Made by a program: the position numbers and the translations under genes. Shown here one piece after another: positions 44,649 to 55,260 of a stretch of 64,000 nucleotides of DNA (its first letter is position 1; each line of letters begins with the position of its first letter). Source of the stretch: Aculops lycopersici (lineage: Eukaryota > Arthropoda > Arachnida > Trombidiformes > Eriophyidae); NCBI GenBank assembly GCA_015350385.1, contig WNKI01000005.1, positions 1,558,505-1,622,504 of the forward strand. The letters run 5' to 3'. Below the pieces are notes generated by a model, which searched no databases, was not told the origin of the DNA, and worked only from the letters and a program-made list of their open reading frames with translations.

Positions 44649-45503
44649 TTATCTGTTTAGACTGTGTATTAACAATAGAGATTGATACGATCTTTCGCCT
44701 TGAGAGGACTCGTTATCGTACGTAACCTTTAAACATTTGTTGTGTTCAATTTCAAACTTCACTTGAGCTTTCTTAGGACAGCTGAGACCAGATAGGAAGA
44801 TGGCCAGTTTTCTTGTGTCGATCTGGACTCCAGCCTCCTGGCGGCAGTGAGGTTCCTCGTTATCGTCGCCGGCATCGAGGTCCGAGAGGCTGACGCAAAC
44901 AGTGGAACCTTGAGTTTTTGCTGTAATGGTGAGATCGTTGCCATGATGAGAGTGACGAGACCAAATATAGATCTTGGCGGTCTTCATGTTGTCTAAGCTG
45001 CTAACTATATGCTTGAATCGGTGAATGTTATCCACATATGAGGTTGTGTCATATCTACAATGTTCAATCTTCTCAATTAGCATGTTGTTAAACTCATCTA
45101 AGGACTTAATTTCACAGTTTAGCGTATGAACAAGAGTTCTTTGGGCATTCTTGTCATTTTCGACAAGCACTTGCAATTTGTTTTGTCCCCGATGCACCAA
45201 GACGGTGACATCTCTCTCCTGGTTTCCTTGTTTCAAGAGGCGACCCAAGGCAGATGGATTAACTTGAACAACCGTCACGTGATCTATTCCCGAGTGTTTC
45301 CTTGGTCTGTGCTTGAATAACTCAAACGAAGTCACTTCTGAGTTGATGAAATAGGTCTTGGGTGTACCACCCCAAATGATACTTATCGAGGAGTCGCTAA
45401 ATCTTAAGAGTGCTTGATCTCTGGAAAACTTGCTAACGAAAAGAAGTGCCTTTGCGACACTATCACAGGTTTTAGAGTCCTTGATCATATATCTGATTGT
45501 CAT
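44649..45503 (-). CDS. Hus1: HUS1 checkpoint clamp subunit
   Basis: A 284-residue intronless protein. HUS1 forms the PCNA-like 9-1-1 ring with RAD9 and RAD1, which is loaded at damaged DNA and activates ATR signalling. The start MTIRYMIKDSKTCDSVAKALLFVSKFS matches the first strand and helix of HUS1. NPSALGRLLKQ near residue 90 corresponds to the SENLSRALK segment. VQIDTRKLAIFLSG near residue 231 is the conserved VHIDIRKLLQFLAG motif, followed by the terminal strands. Length agrees with human HUS1 (280). The ATG at 45503 is used; the frame extends a few codons upstream only with a TTG. Overall identity is modest, but fold order and length make HUS1 the best reading. Confidence 0.88.
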   Translation of the reverse strand: MTIRYMIKDSKTCDSVAKALLFVSKFSRDQALLRFSDSSISIIWGGTPKTYFINSEVTSFELFKHRPRKHSGIDHVTVVQVNPSALGRLLKQGNQERDVTVLVHRGQNKLQVLVENDKNAQRTLVHTLNCEIKSLDEFNNMLIEKIEHCRYDTTSYVDNIHRFKHIVSSLDNMKTAKIYIWSRHSHHGNDLTITAKTQGSTVCVSLSDLDAGDDNEEPHCRQEAGVQIDTRKLAIFLSGLSCPKKAQVKFEIEHNKCLKVTYDNESSQGERSYQSLLLIHSLNR

Positions 45504-45750
45504 ATTTGAAATTAACAAAAGTATTCTGAAGTAATAACCAGAATATGTACATATAATCTGACAATATTTTGACTTGCGGGACGTTATTATTCGCGTAATA
45601 TCGACGTTGTTCGCACATAAACGGTAGTAAACCCAGAGGTTTCAGCGAACTGTTGCTGCATATGCACGAGTGTTACAGGCAGACCTGCGAGGCCACCCTA
45701 CGAGTGTATAGGTAAGATAAACCCGCTAAGTTTGGTTAGATCAGGATATC

Positions 45751-45840
45751 TCGAATACAAATCATCTTATCTCATGAAAAGGGAAACGGAGCGTTAACTG
45801 CCTCAATGACCCACAAGACACTATTAGATACTAATATTGA
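45751..45840 (+). pseudogene. Short decayed fragment of FPPS
   Basis: Bases here align with parent FPPS 43701-43786 on the same strand: ATGACCCACAAGACACTAT against ATGACCCACAAAACACTAT, GGGAAACGGAG against GAGAAACAGAG upstream of it. Read in frame it gives MTHKTLLDTNIDYS against MTHKTLSDYYNQKS. Indels and substitutions break the frame on both sides. It sits just 5' of HUS1, so HUS1 lies between the parent and the relic. Confidence 0.72.
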
Positions 45841-46119
45841 TTATAGCAATTTTAAGGTTCCTACTTTTTATTGCACACTCGTCAATCCTTTGGCTTGTTG
45901 TTTCTAAAAGAAGATAGTTTTAGTTTCACAAATTATCACATTGGTTTAGTGGGTGTCCTAATTATCTTGACGAATAGGAATATTGTATCACTTAGTTAGT
46001 TACTAACTGCTACGCTAAAATCATACTGTTCGCTTGTTTGCTCAAATCGTTTTTGTTGTAATTGTTGGTGTTACTATTGCTGCCAGTTATTTTGAATTCA
46101 ATTCTCCAATTGAGCAGCA
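45841..46119. other. Short intergenic spacer 3' of the GPR155-like gene
   Basis: No gene seen; in particular no frame resembling a DEP domain on the minus strand. Confidence 0.5.
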
Positions 46120-49100
46120 TCACAATCGTTGCTGAAAGAATATATCCCTCAGACCATATATTAAGAAAGTCAGCACACCTTGACCGAAGTCGAGGGCCAC
46201 GTTCATGATTTCAATCTGCCTAAATGTGCCATTCGGTTTCTCTTGACTTAATATTTGCAAGATGGAGGTGAAGTTGATGATGGAGTCAACGAGCATGAAT
46301 ACTATCAATATTGAGTACTTGTTGAATTCGGTTAAGTGCACTCGGCTTCTAAATTGCGGTGGGTGAGTATGATGTGCTGGTACATTTCCGGTTGAAATCG
46401 ATGAATCCGTGTCTGCATCGCATGAAAGGCGACGAATGTTGTCGAGACTATTGCCGCTTAGATTGCAGGTCGAACTCTTGGCGTCGTGCCGGTTATCCCT
46501 GCTACTGGTGCAACAGGTTGTAGCCAGTCTCTGCTGATGATGTCTCTGTACGTTTGTCACTTTTGCTGTTGTTCCATAGGGGCCGAATATGTTTGCTTGT
46601 GGATTGATTGTTTGGCCTTCCATTGAGCTTGGTGGTGGTGGCTCTAGCATTATGGACAAGGCATCGCTAACAACATGATGGCTCTGCTTGCCCAACGAGA
46701 GCTCCACATAGTGAGCGCTATCTGGGCTATGATTTCCAACTGGAACTGCGCCACCTGTTGCAATGTGAGCCGTTGTTAGGCCACTTGTTGCTATGGTCAA
46801 ATCTAAATTGGTGTTTGCCGTCAATGCCGAGCTAGTCTCGCTAGACAACGAGGCACAGGAGGTGACAAAGTTCCGCTCGATGGGTGACGATTGGCCAACA
46901 TCCGTTGTATCCATGCAATCGGTGGTTTGGTGACCGTCAATACCGGTAAAATCGACGCCAGAGTCGATTTGGTGCTGTTGCTGATGTACCGCCAACTTCC
47001 TTAGTCGCCTGATTTTGTTATCGGATCGGAATACATAGGTAAATAGTGGCATTACTAGGAGTAGAAACATTGCATTGAATGCTAGGCGTAACAGCGACGA
47101 GCGTAGCTGGCTAGGCAAGCTCGGCTCTGCTGGAGTGCATTTAAGGTGGCTAGATTCGATGATTAGCCAAATGACTAGTGCAATTCCCAGAACTGCATAT
47201 GAGGTAATCATGAATCGCGACACCTTAACGGCCACCTGGCGTCCTTTGAAAATGTTGGCAAACATTGTAACCACTATTGATAGGATCACAAATCTGGCCA
47301 TAATGAAACCAAATGATGAAAATATGTAGTGAACGGTGCAAACTGTCCAGACTCGCAAATCCGCGTACACCGGAACTACACCCGGTTCAAGGAAATCCTG
47401 ATTCATGGGTATGACCATGGGTTGGTCAGCATTGTTGTTGTTGATATTATTGACAGCCAAAATAGAGTTGTTGTGCTCATTGACGCCATTGCCAGTTAGA
47501 CCTAACAGTGAATTGAGGGTAGTTGTTGCTTGATGTTGTTGATTTAAGTCATCAGTCGAATTTAGTGAGTCCTGGGAGAAATACCAAACAAGGCCGCCTA
47601 TGCCAATAACTGTTTGAGTTGTAGCTAAAAGGGGTAAAAATATATGCGCTGGATTCTTTCTAAGTTTGTCAGTTACATGGAGGAAATTAACGTAGTTAAT
47701 ATTCTTCTTATACCTCCATAGAGCGTAAACAGTTAATGAGGCAAGTGTCATCGATAATAGACTAGACACTTTGATTGTTTGTGTAACAACGTTCTCTACG
47801 CCACCAGGGGATGGCGATTGGGTTATGATGGCCGAGGCTGTGAGCATCAAGGGTGCAGATGTAAATGTGCTTAGTAGCATACTAATAGAAACAACATTTG
47901 ATAAAACTCCATACTGATTGGCGATGATACAGGCGGTTGGTGCCGTTGGTAGCAGGCCATACAAATAGGAGAAGTCAACCAAGTATGGCAGCTCCTCTGG
48001 GTCAACATACCTGGGCAATATTATCACAGCCAATGTTCTCATAATATTGGGCAAAATTAGTTCCTTGGTGGCCACTAGTACCGAGGCTAGGAGTAAATCG
48101 TTTGGATTTCTAAGGAGCAACTCGAATTTACCATACATTGATGAGCCGACAACGAATAAAGCTGGTGCTGCGAATGAGGCAGCTATAGTGTTTGCTGTCT
48201 TGGTAACAACTTTTGGTAGCTGTGGTCCGTGGGTTAGATTGACTATCAGGGCAACAACCGAGGCAAAAATCAAAGGGTTACTAGCTAATGCTTTGACGAA
48301 ACTCCAATTTATAACATTGCTACTCGCCGACTCACTTGCCATTAAACCGGGTTGATGAACTTTGCCAAGCGACGCCATCGACGATGACGATGAATCTTCA
48401 TTGTCCCCATTAGTCGATCGATCGCAAGTGCAGCTCGCAAATCCGGCCAAGTCCACGGCTGCTGAGCCGATACCGTCTGAATGATTTTTGTTACTATTTG
48501 TGTTGCTGCTGTCAAGCTTGTTGATGTCCCTAAATTCCTCATCGCCAAGGTCGTTGACCGACAATATTGGTGAGCCACCCCGCGAGGAAGGAAGTGTGAC
48601 AGTTAGAGATTTGATATTCTTCTTCCTCACACTAGAATGTTGATTACCCTTCCCCAGATTTATACCGGTCGCCTGTTGTTCTGGAGCAAAGCCCTTGGCT
48701 CTAGTCTCAATGTCGAATGGTGACAGAATGGAAGATTCAGTGGTAATAATGTTGCGTATTTTCTGGTGGGTGGGACTCTCGCTGTTATTGTGGTTGTTAT
48801 TACTATTATTACTATGATCGCCTAGCGTTTCTCTGCTAATTGTGGAACTTTTGTTGGCCTCGCAGGACTTGCATAACCTGAGCATAACCACCGAATTTCG
48901 AGTTTGGGTATGTCTAGCTTGTACCTGTGGCGGGTGTATATCATCACCTGCGTCGTTGCCGCCACCGGTACCCACGGAACCAACAGTTTGATGGTGTTTA
49001 CTAACAATCTTAGTCTGAATTCCATTTTCTCTGGACTTGTGAAATTCTAACATGGTGATACCTAGCGGATTAAGAATGAGCAATTGAATTGGCGCCATCA

Positions 49101-49626
49101 AACTCAAGTAGCCTAGCATTTCTGGCTTTGTTTCACCATAGAGCGACTTAATCAAGGGGTAACCTAATGCAAAGTCGTTGGATTGAGTGGCCAGGATGGA
49201 GAGTGATCCGGCATAGGCACAATTCGTTGGGTAACTTATCGCAAGGGTTATCAGGGTGACAGTTATAAATAATAATAGTTTTGCCATGAGCATGCAGAGT
49301 AAGAATGATAGATTGATTGTATGAAACTCCATCTGTGCAATGTTTAGGAATATAATCATTGGCAGGGCAAAAGTTGTTAGATAAGAGCCGAGATCTTTGG
49401 CCTCTGGGGAGATCAATTTGAATCGGCAAGATAAGTAACCAAGTGATATAATTGTGAAACATTCAGTTAATACGGCTATCAAGTCTTTGAAGCAGGGCAG
49501 CTGGTGGACGGCAGCCGCCATTATAGGACTAGTTAGTGTTGATTGACTATTGATTGATAGTTGGTTGTTTGCAGTCTCATTGGCCAGCGCCGTTAGGGTG
49601 GCGTTGCCAAGAAAATCCGAGAACAT
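46120..49626 (-). CDS. GPR155/LYCHOS-like transporter-GPCR fusion, no DEP domain seen
   Basis: A single 1168-codon exon. GPR155 (LYCHOS; anchor in flies) is a lysosomal cholesterol sensor that links sterol levels to mTORC1; it fuses a PIN-like auxin-carrier domain to a GPCR-like helical bundle. The first carrier half is at residues 45-200 (LPCFKDLIAVLTECFTIISLGY; SILATQSNDFALGYPLIKSLYG). It is split from the second half (about 440-615, FAAPALFVVGSSMYGKFEL; YGLLPTAPTACIIANQYG) by a Ser/Asn/His-rich loop. The GPCR-like helices follow (KNPAHIFLPLLATTQTVIGI; VWTVCTVHYIFSSFGFIMAR), with a second low-complexity loop (about 890-1080) before the last helices. The protein ends with LDFGQGVLTFLIYGLRDIFFQQRL. 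Orthologues continue past this point into a C-terminal DEP domain, which I do not find here. The ATG at 49626 is the first in frame. Confidence 0.9.
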   Translation of the reverse strand: MFSDFLGNATLTALANETANNQLSINSQSTLTSPIMAAAVHQLPCFKDLIAVLTECFTIISLGYLSCRFKLISPEAKDLGSYLTTFALPMIIFLNIAQMEFHTINLSFLLCMLMAKLLLFITVTLITLAISYPTNCAYAGSLSILATQSNDFALGYPLIKSLYGETKPEMLGYLSLMAPIQLLILNPLGITMLEFHKSRENGIQTKIVSKHHQTVGSVGTGGGNDAGDDIHPPQVQARHTQTRNSVVMLRLCKSCEANKSSTISRETLGDHSNNSNNNHNNSESPTHQKIRNIITTESSILSPFDIETRAKGFAPEQQATGINLGKGNQHSSVRKKNIKSLTVTLPSSRGGSPILSVNDLGDEEFRDINKLDSSNTNSNKNHSDGIGSAAVDLAGFASCTCDRSTNGDNEDSSSSSMASLGKVHQPGLMASESASSNVINWSFVKALASNPLIFASVVALIVNLTHGPQLPKVVTKTANTIAASFAAPALFVVGSSMYGKFELLLRNPNDLLLASVLVATKELILPNIMRTLAVIILPRYVDPEELPYLVDFSYLYGLLPTAPTACIIANQYGVLSNVVSISMLLSTFTSAPLMLTASAIITQSPSPGGVENVVTQTIKVSSLLSMTLASLTVYALWRYKKNINYVNFLHVTDKLRKNPAHIFLPLLATTQTVIGIGGLVWYFSQDSLNSTDDLNQQHQATTTLNSLLGLTGNGVNEHNNSILAVNNINNNNADQPMVIPMNQDFLEPGVVPVYADLRVWTVCTVHYIFSSFGFIMARFVILSIVVTMFANIFKGRQVAVKVSRFMITSYAVLGIALVIWLIIESSHLKCTPAEPSLPSQLRSSLLRLAFNAMFLLLVMPLFTYVFRSDNKIRRLRKLAVHQQQHQIDSGVDFTGIDGHQTTDCMDTTDVGQSSPIERNFVTSCASLSSETSSALTANTNLDLTIATSGLTTAHIATGGAVPVGNHSPDSAHYVELSLGKQSHHVVSDALSIMLEPPPPSSMEGQTINPQANIFGPYGTTAKVTNVQRHHQQRLATTCCTSSRDNRHDAKSSTCNLSGNSLDNIRRLSCDADTDSSISTGNVPAHHTHPPQFRSRVHLTEFNKYSILIVFMLVDSIINFTSILQILSQEKPNGTFRQIEIMNVALDFGQGVLTFLIYGLRDIFFQQRL

Positions 49627-52600
49627 GATTCTTCTTGTCTTCTCCTTCTCCTTCTTTGTATATGTATGTGTATATTGATAGATTTCTATTCAAACCTTCT
49701 AATAAAGCCTTTTCTTTTTACCCACGTTGACAGTTGAGTCTATTCTCTTTTTTCTTTCAAATTCAAAGTTCAAGCTTGACACTTTCTCTTTACCTTGCAC
49801 CTTTTCTTCCTACTTGTTGATTGTCTCGCTTACAATCGATGCAAGCTTCAGAGAGAAGGACAGACAGCGACTGACACGTGCGCCTCTTTTATCTAACTTC
49901 GTTCGCTATGCTGACACTTGATTTGCTTGCACTCATGCTAGAGATGACAATGGCATGATAATTGATTTGTGGAATATTAACAGAACATTTCATCTTGATG
50001 AATAATTTATTGGCTCTATTCAATCCTAGTCTAACTATTCGATTTTGCAATTTAGTTATAATTTGGTTGGATGCTGTTGGCAATAGAGAGGAATTTGGCG
50101 AAAATGTAGATTAAGGCGGAATATGATTCTCAGTGTGTGGTTTTCCCAATTTGCTGCGTGTTTTGTTATTATGCACACACCGCGGTGAACTGGTCTAGCT
50201 GGAGGAATCTTCACGATGCAGCCGGAGTCTCATTGACTCGTCATTGGCTCTGCCTGTGTGTTGTCTTGCTTGTTGCTTTCTAAAGTTGCCGCTATCGCTG
50301 CTGGACGCAAACGCGTAACGCAGCGGCTACTCTCTCCGCTCGCTGCCTGTTGACTTGACTGTGTGTCTCTGTTTGCACTTTACACTTTTGCAACCCTACT
50401 CTAGCTTATCCTGCCCTCGAGTGAGTGAGTGAGTGAGTGAGTGAACGAGGGAATGTGTGTTTTCCCCGCAGTGGGTGTTCGCCGCTGACTTCTAGATAAT
50501 CTCACCTCAGCGACGCGTTTGCTTGCTAAAGACGACGCTCCTCATGCTTCGTATGTGTGTGCTTCAAAAAAGACTAAACTTCAGGCGGCATTTACTCGCA
50601 CCAACACCAGAAGACTAACTGACACCAAGCCAGCTAGCTTGCCAAACTTATACTCTGTCTACAATCACCCCAACGCACTAGGCCGCTCCTGTCAACTAGA
50701 CTCCGTGAACTGCAACTGGATTGATGAACTGCACTGCTACAGTAACATCAACAACAGCGGCTTGTTTATGTTTGATGCGGCGCCGTCGGCAACGGTGTTG
50801 GCTACGACAATGATGACGACGAATGCTAATCCTAAGCTACTTTCCAATCCCCACTAGACTAAACTAATATTCTACTCTGATCTAATTTTCATTAAGCTTG
50901 CGGAAATACTTGGGCTCTGGTTTGTTTAGCCAATGTTCTGCTAAGCAACTTGATGCCCGAGATTTAGACGAGTGATTGCTGGTTGTATTGTTGGCGGAGA
51001 GTAATTGATTTATCCAAAGTGGAATGGTGCTGTTGTTGAGGGGAAAATAGTAGAGCTAAATGGAAGCACAATTATAATAATGAGACAATGGAGGTACACG
51101 GCAAAAAGAACCTGTGAGTCGACTGCTTTGTTCTGGTAAAACGTCACTTTTTATTTAACTAACTGACAACAAAGAAATCGATCGCAAGCTCGAGTTTGAG
51201 ATCGATACCAACAACGGACTCTGCGCACTTGGATTCGATGATGGATCCAATTTAACTGCGCCGATCGCCTAGTTTTCTGCGCAAATTATCAACCTTGTTG
51301 TTGGCGATCGGCGGATGGTGGCTGTGGTTGTTGCTGCTGTTGTTGTTGCTGTTGGCGGAGACGGCGGCAATTGCAAAAAAGAGCACAATGTTACACTTCT
51401 CTTTCGCCTGTAGCCAAACCAAGCAACAAGATCAACCAACGAGAAGCTAGCTTGTGGTTTAGAGCAGCGGGAGGCAGCGTAGTCGAGGCTGCGAAGGATG
51501 AGCCTGCGCACTATCCAATTAGTTTTGGTTATGTAACAACGACGGCGGCAACAACGACGTCGCTAGCGCCTACTCGAAGCTCCACTCACAAGCTCGTGAG
51601 TATTTGTTTAGTGTAGTGCAGCCGCCAATCAACACCAACGCCGCCAAGAATGCCAAGGCTGGTGACCAGCCACTTGTTGCGTATGCTGAGAGCGCGCCCA
51701 TTGCGTGTGGAGTTTATCACTTCTTGTTGCTACATCACAACCGATGAACCAGTGATCATGTATAATTGGAACAAAGAGCAACATAAATAAACACAAGCTC
51801 CTGTCCAAGTAAGTGAACGGACGATTTGCAAAACTTGATAAGCTTACACTTAAACTCGAACCCTCAATTCATCTCAAGTCGACAAACCACAATTTGGTTC
51901 ATTCGATATTCAATTGGTTTAGTTAACTCGTTATCGCATGTGACACGACACGACACGACACTCACTACCCTTGGCACCAACAATCGGCTTCCATCGATGA
52001 AGTTATGCTTAACTATGAATGATGTGGCGTTGAATCAACAAGTGTGTGGCCAAAATTAATATATTCAACAACCAAACTCATCACTTTTTCTCCTCATTAT
52101 TGTCTTTCTCTCTTTTTCATAGACGCAAGTAGTCTCTAATGAACCAATGACGACGCGCTGCCACAACATGAGTGCTCTTGAAATTAAAATAGGATTATAT
52201 TTGCATGTATAGCGGCGGTATCGTCGAGAGTAAGATAGTCCATCGATCAAAGGGTAAGACTCAAGCTAGAGCCTATTGTTGTATATTCAGACGTTTTGAC
52301 GGCTGAGGAGACGGGGTAGCCACAAGTGGTTTCGAGACATTTGGGGAGAGAGTGAGAGAGCGACAACAACCTGACATTGGTTAGTATGCGTCACTCTACT
52401 CTACTTTGTGATGGTGGTTGCCATAGTTGAGTTATTGTCTTTTTAATTTTATTGTAATTGTAACACCATAGAAGAGCTCCACAACTTAAATTGAGAAGAG
52501 CTTGTCTCACAATGACGCTCTCGTTATCATCACACGCAGTTGCTAGCGCAGCCGCCCAAACGACTGACTCGTCTCTGGAGAGTGTCTCTCTGTTGCTGTT

Positions 52601-54268
52601 ATTACTTTCATGATTATTATTATTATTATCATTGTTGTTGTTGTTGTTGTGGCTGCAACTCGACTTGCGATGACTTCAACTAGAATCAGTGTAGAATTCC
52701 ATGTATTAGGTGAAAAGGAGAGAGGTGAAAAATAAAGTCACGAGTTCAACTAACGTTTGTTCGGGAGCCACCAGACGAGGCGAGCTAGTCTGTCGTTTGA
52801 ACCTCAAGATCCGGACATTCGAGTGAAAGCCACAAGATTTTCTCTAGGCTACTTGCCAACTAGATATAAGTGAAAAAATTGTGAATCTCCTCGCGGAAGG
52901 ATAAAATTTAACTGAGATTGTCCCATTTCCTAGGACCAGGAAGCAACTGAACGACTCAAGGGGTTAGCTTGCCTATGGCGTCATGGCGGCAAGCTAGTTA
53001 GCTCGCCAGTCCCTAGAGCCAGCACACGAGATTACACAACCCCCTTGTTGTTCAATTTATGCTGCTCTTGTTTTTGCTGTTGTTGTTATCTTCCTCGCCG
53101 TCGTTGTTGTCGTTGCGACTCTAACTTTAACTTCAATTCCCTCAGAGACTCTTAGCTATTCTAACGCTAAAAACCGCGACTCGCCAAAACTAAAACACTA
53201 ATTGTATGTGTTTAGTATTATCTTGCAGCCAAAAGCTCACCTTCCAGTCAGATGAATCCAATCTGGAAAACTACAGAAAAGTCGCCCAAGAGTCTGGCTA
53301 CTCGAAGCTCCCCCTCGTAGAGTCAGCCAGATCGAGCGAAACGCGGTGAGATCATTGATGGTGGCTTTGGTTGCCTAGTTAATGAGCCAACACTGTCTAG
53401 GTCCAATGCGCTAAGAAGACCACTACTATCACTACTACTATCGCTGCTTTGCCATAGAGAGTTTAGCGCTCATGCGATAGAGAAGTTGAACTTGAATTTT
53501 GTGTAAAGCTAGAGTTTCTAGCGAAGCCCGCGCCACGTTACAGCTCCATTGATAGTATCATTATCTCTCTAGTTACTCTCTAGCTACCAAGTTGTTTGTT
53601 ATTGCTGTTACTGTTATACTCTTGATATACATATTTCCCTCTTCCTCTCACTCTCGAAAATGCCTCCATCCGACCGACCAACCAACCGATAGACCGAAAC
53701 AACAAACAGCTGTGGAGAGTTTGAGAAAATATCCGCCGTTACAAAATCCTATTCGCCTCCCGTTGACCAACATTGTTTGATAGTAATGACAACGGCAACG
53801 GTGTTGTAGCATTCTCAGTCAGGGAGGCGCCTTGCCAATCGTCTTGGCGACTGCGACAGCGACCGCGCTTACGGGCTAGGCCAACTAAAGCGAGATTAAA
53901 AGCTGATACTGCCGATAGGCAATAGGTTAGCTCTTTGGTTGCTTGATTAACGAGGAATCACCATTACATATGCTAAGCCTTCGGCTGTATTTGTGGAGTA
54001 GAGGAGCTTGACTGGTCGTAGTTTTTTGTCAACGTTCAAAGATTATCACCAAGACAAGTGAGTTTATTATTTGCTTGAGATATACAAGAATGAAAAAATC
54101 GATCCAATCACAAACCTACCGTCCCTTGAAGAGAGAGAGTCATGTAATCAAAGTATACGTAGGGTTGACTCCATCACTTATATCAACTTAATATATTTCC
54201 TATTGCTCAGGTATGAGTCATCTACAGCAATAACAATAATACTTATAGAGATCTATTGTTGAAATATA
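49627..54268. other. 4.6-kb stretch without a recognised gene
   Basis: All open frames are short, begin at TTG/GTG or lack any domain. The stretch lies upstream of GPR155 (-) and so probably includes its promoter. It contains (GTGA)n at 50420-50444, GACAC repeats at about 51944-51961, and ATT/GTT trinucleotide runs at 52610-52650. Confidence 0.45.
50420..50444. repeat. (GTGA)n tandem repeat
   Basis: Six consecutive GAGT/GTGA units without interruption in non-coding DNA. Confidence 0.85.
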
Positions 54269-54712
54269 TCACCAGATATCTTTCGACATCATTCGTTTAT
54301 TTTGACTAGCGATGCGCTTTGACTTCAGTCTTTCCGCATTGGCTCTCTCCAGTTGCCTCTTTCTCGTTTCCGATTCCTCTAGCGTTGGCTCGGGCTTTTT
54401 TGGCCTCTCTGCCTCGTTGATATAACTACGTAGTTTGTCCATACAATCGGCTATGTTCAATGTTTGCTCACGCGTCTTCTCCGACCTAATTGTCAGGTAT
54501 CCATCTTTGCCTATTCTGCCGGCTAATGACTCACCTAGCTTATCTCTGGTCTCTTTGGGTAGCCAGTCGGCCGAGGACAAGTGGAAGGATACGCTGACTT
54601 TGGTGTTTTTCTTGTTGACATGCTGGCCTCCGGGACCTGAACTTCTGCAAGCCTCGACGAGGAGCTTTTGTATTGGAATTACGCCACTAAATTTCTTGCC
54701 TGCTCCACTCAT
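54269..54712 (-). CDS. mRpL58: Peptidyl-tRNA hydrolase ICT1 / mitochondrial ribosomal protein L58
   Basis: A 147-residue class-I release-factor-like hydrolase. ICT1 frees nascent chains from stalled mitochondrial ribosomes and is itself a component of the large subunit. The catalytic loop is intact: SSGPGGQHVNKKNTKVSVSFHL (GGQ at residues 28-30), followed by the DWLPKETRDKL and GYLTIRSEKTREQTLNIADCMDKL segments. The tail is basic (ESETRKRQLERANAERLKSKR), as needed for binding the mRNA channel. The domain starts only 10 residues after the ATG at 54712, so a mitochondrial presequence is missing or lies in an unseen upstream exon; an acceptor-like TTGCCTAG immediately precedes. A presequence-like ATG (MASTRRARLLSYK) on the same strand at 54933 could not be joined in frame. 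Confidence 0.88.
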   Translation of the reverse strand: MSGAGKKFSGVIPIQKLLVEACRSSGPGGQHVNKKNTKVSVSFHLSSADWLPKETRDKLGESLAGRIGKDGYLTIRSEKTREQTLNIADCMDKLRSYINEAERPKKPEPTLEESETRKRQLERANAERLKSKRIASQNKRMMSKDIW

Positions 54713-55260
54713 GCTCTAGGCAACTGAAGCAGCATGAATTGTGCCAATATTCCAAGTTAGTGGAGATGGTCATCAAGTAATAGATATTAAATTTTGCAAA
54801 TAAAGTAGTTATTTGCAAGTGGTTATTGGTAATAATTTGCAAGATCCATTTGTTGTGCGGTTTTTTGTTGATGTTGTGATTTTGACTTCTCATTCTTGTA
54901 CGAGAGGAGTCGCGCGCGGCGCGTACTGGCCATTGTAGCAACACAGCGGACTCTGCCGTTGTCAGCCACTCGTCTGCTGCGCTCAAGTCCAGTTAGACTC
55001 GGTACCGTTATGTTGCGGCGCTTTCACGGCTCAGGTAGCGGCCATTACGCAACAGGTCTCAAGGCTAACGCATGCGCTCAAAGTTTGAAGGTGACTCCGA
55101 AGCTCGGCAGTTGATATACCACAGAGTCATAGTTGATGTGGTGGTCAGAAGTCAGTGGTCGAGCGTACTGAATAAGTGCTTTGGAAAGAGTATGCAACAT
55201 GTGTGAATTAGTGTAACGCGATTTTCAATCAATCCAGACAATAAGTAAATCTCAGCAAAA
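54713..55260. other. Spacer between mRpL58 and masquerade
   Basis: This is the divergent interval, so it presumably holds both promoters. A small plus-strand frame from ATG 55011 (MLRRFHGSGSGHYAT..., 34 codons) has a presequence-like beginning but no further support. Confidence 0.4.

Noticed and set aside
55011..55115. 34-codon frame MLRRFHGSGSGHYAT as a small mitochondrial protein
   Set aside because: Too short, no hydrophobic segment, and no known small complex subunit fits.
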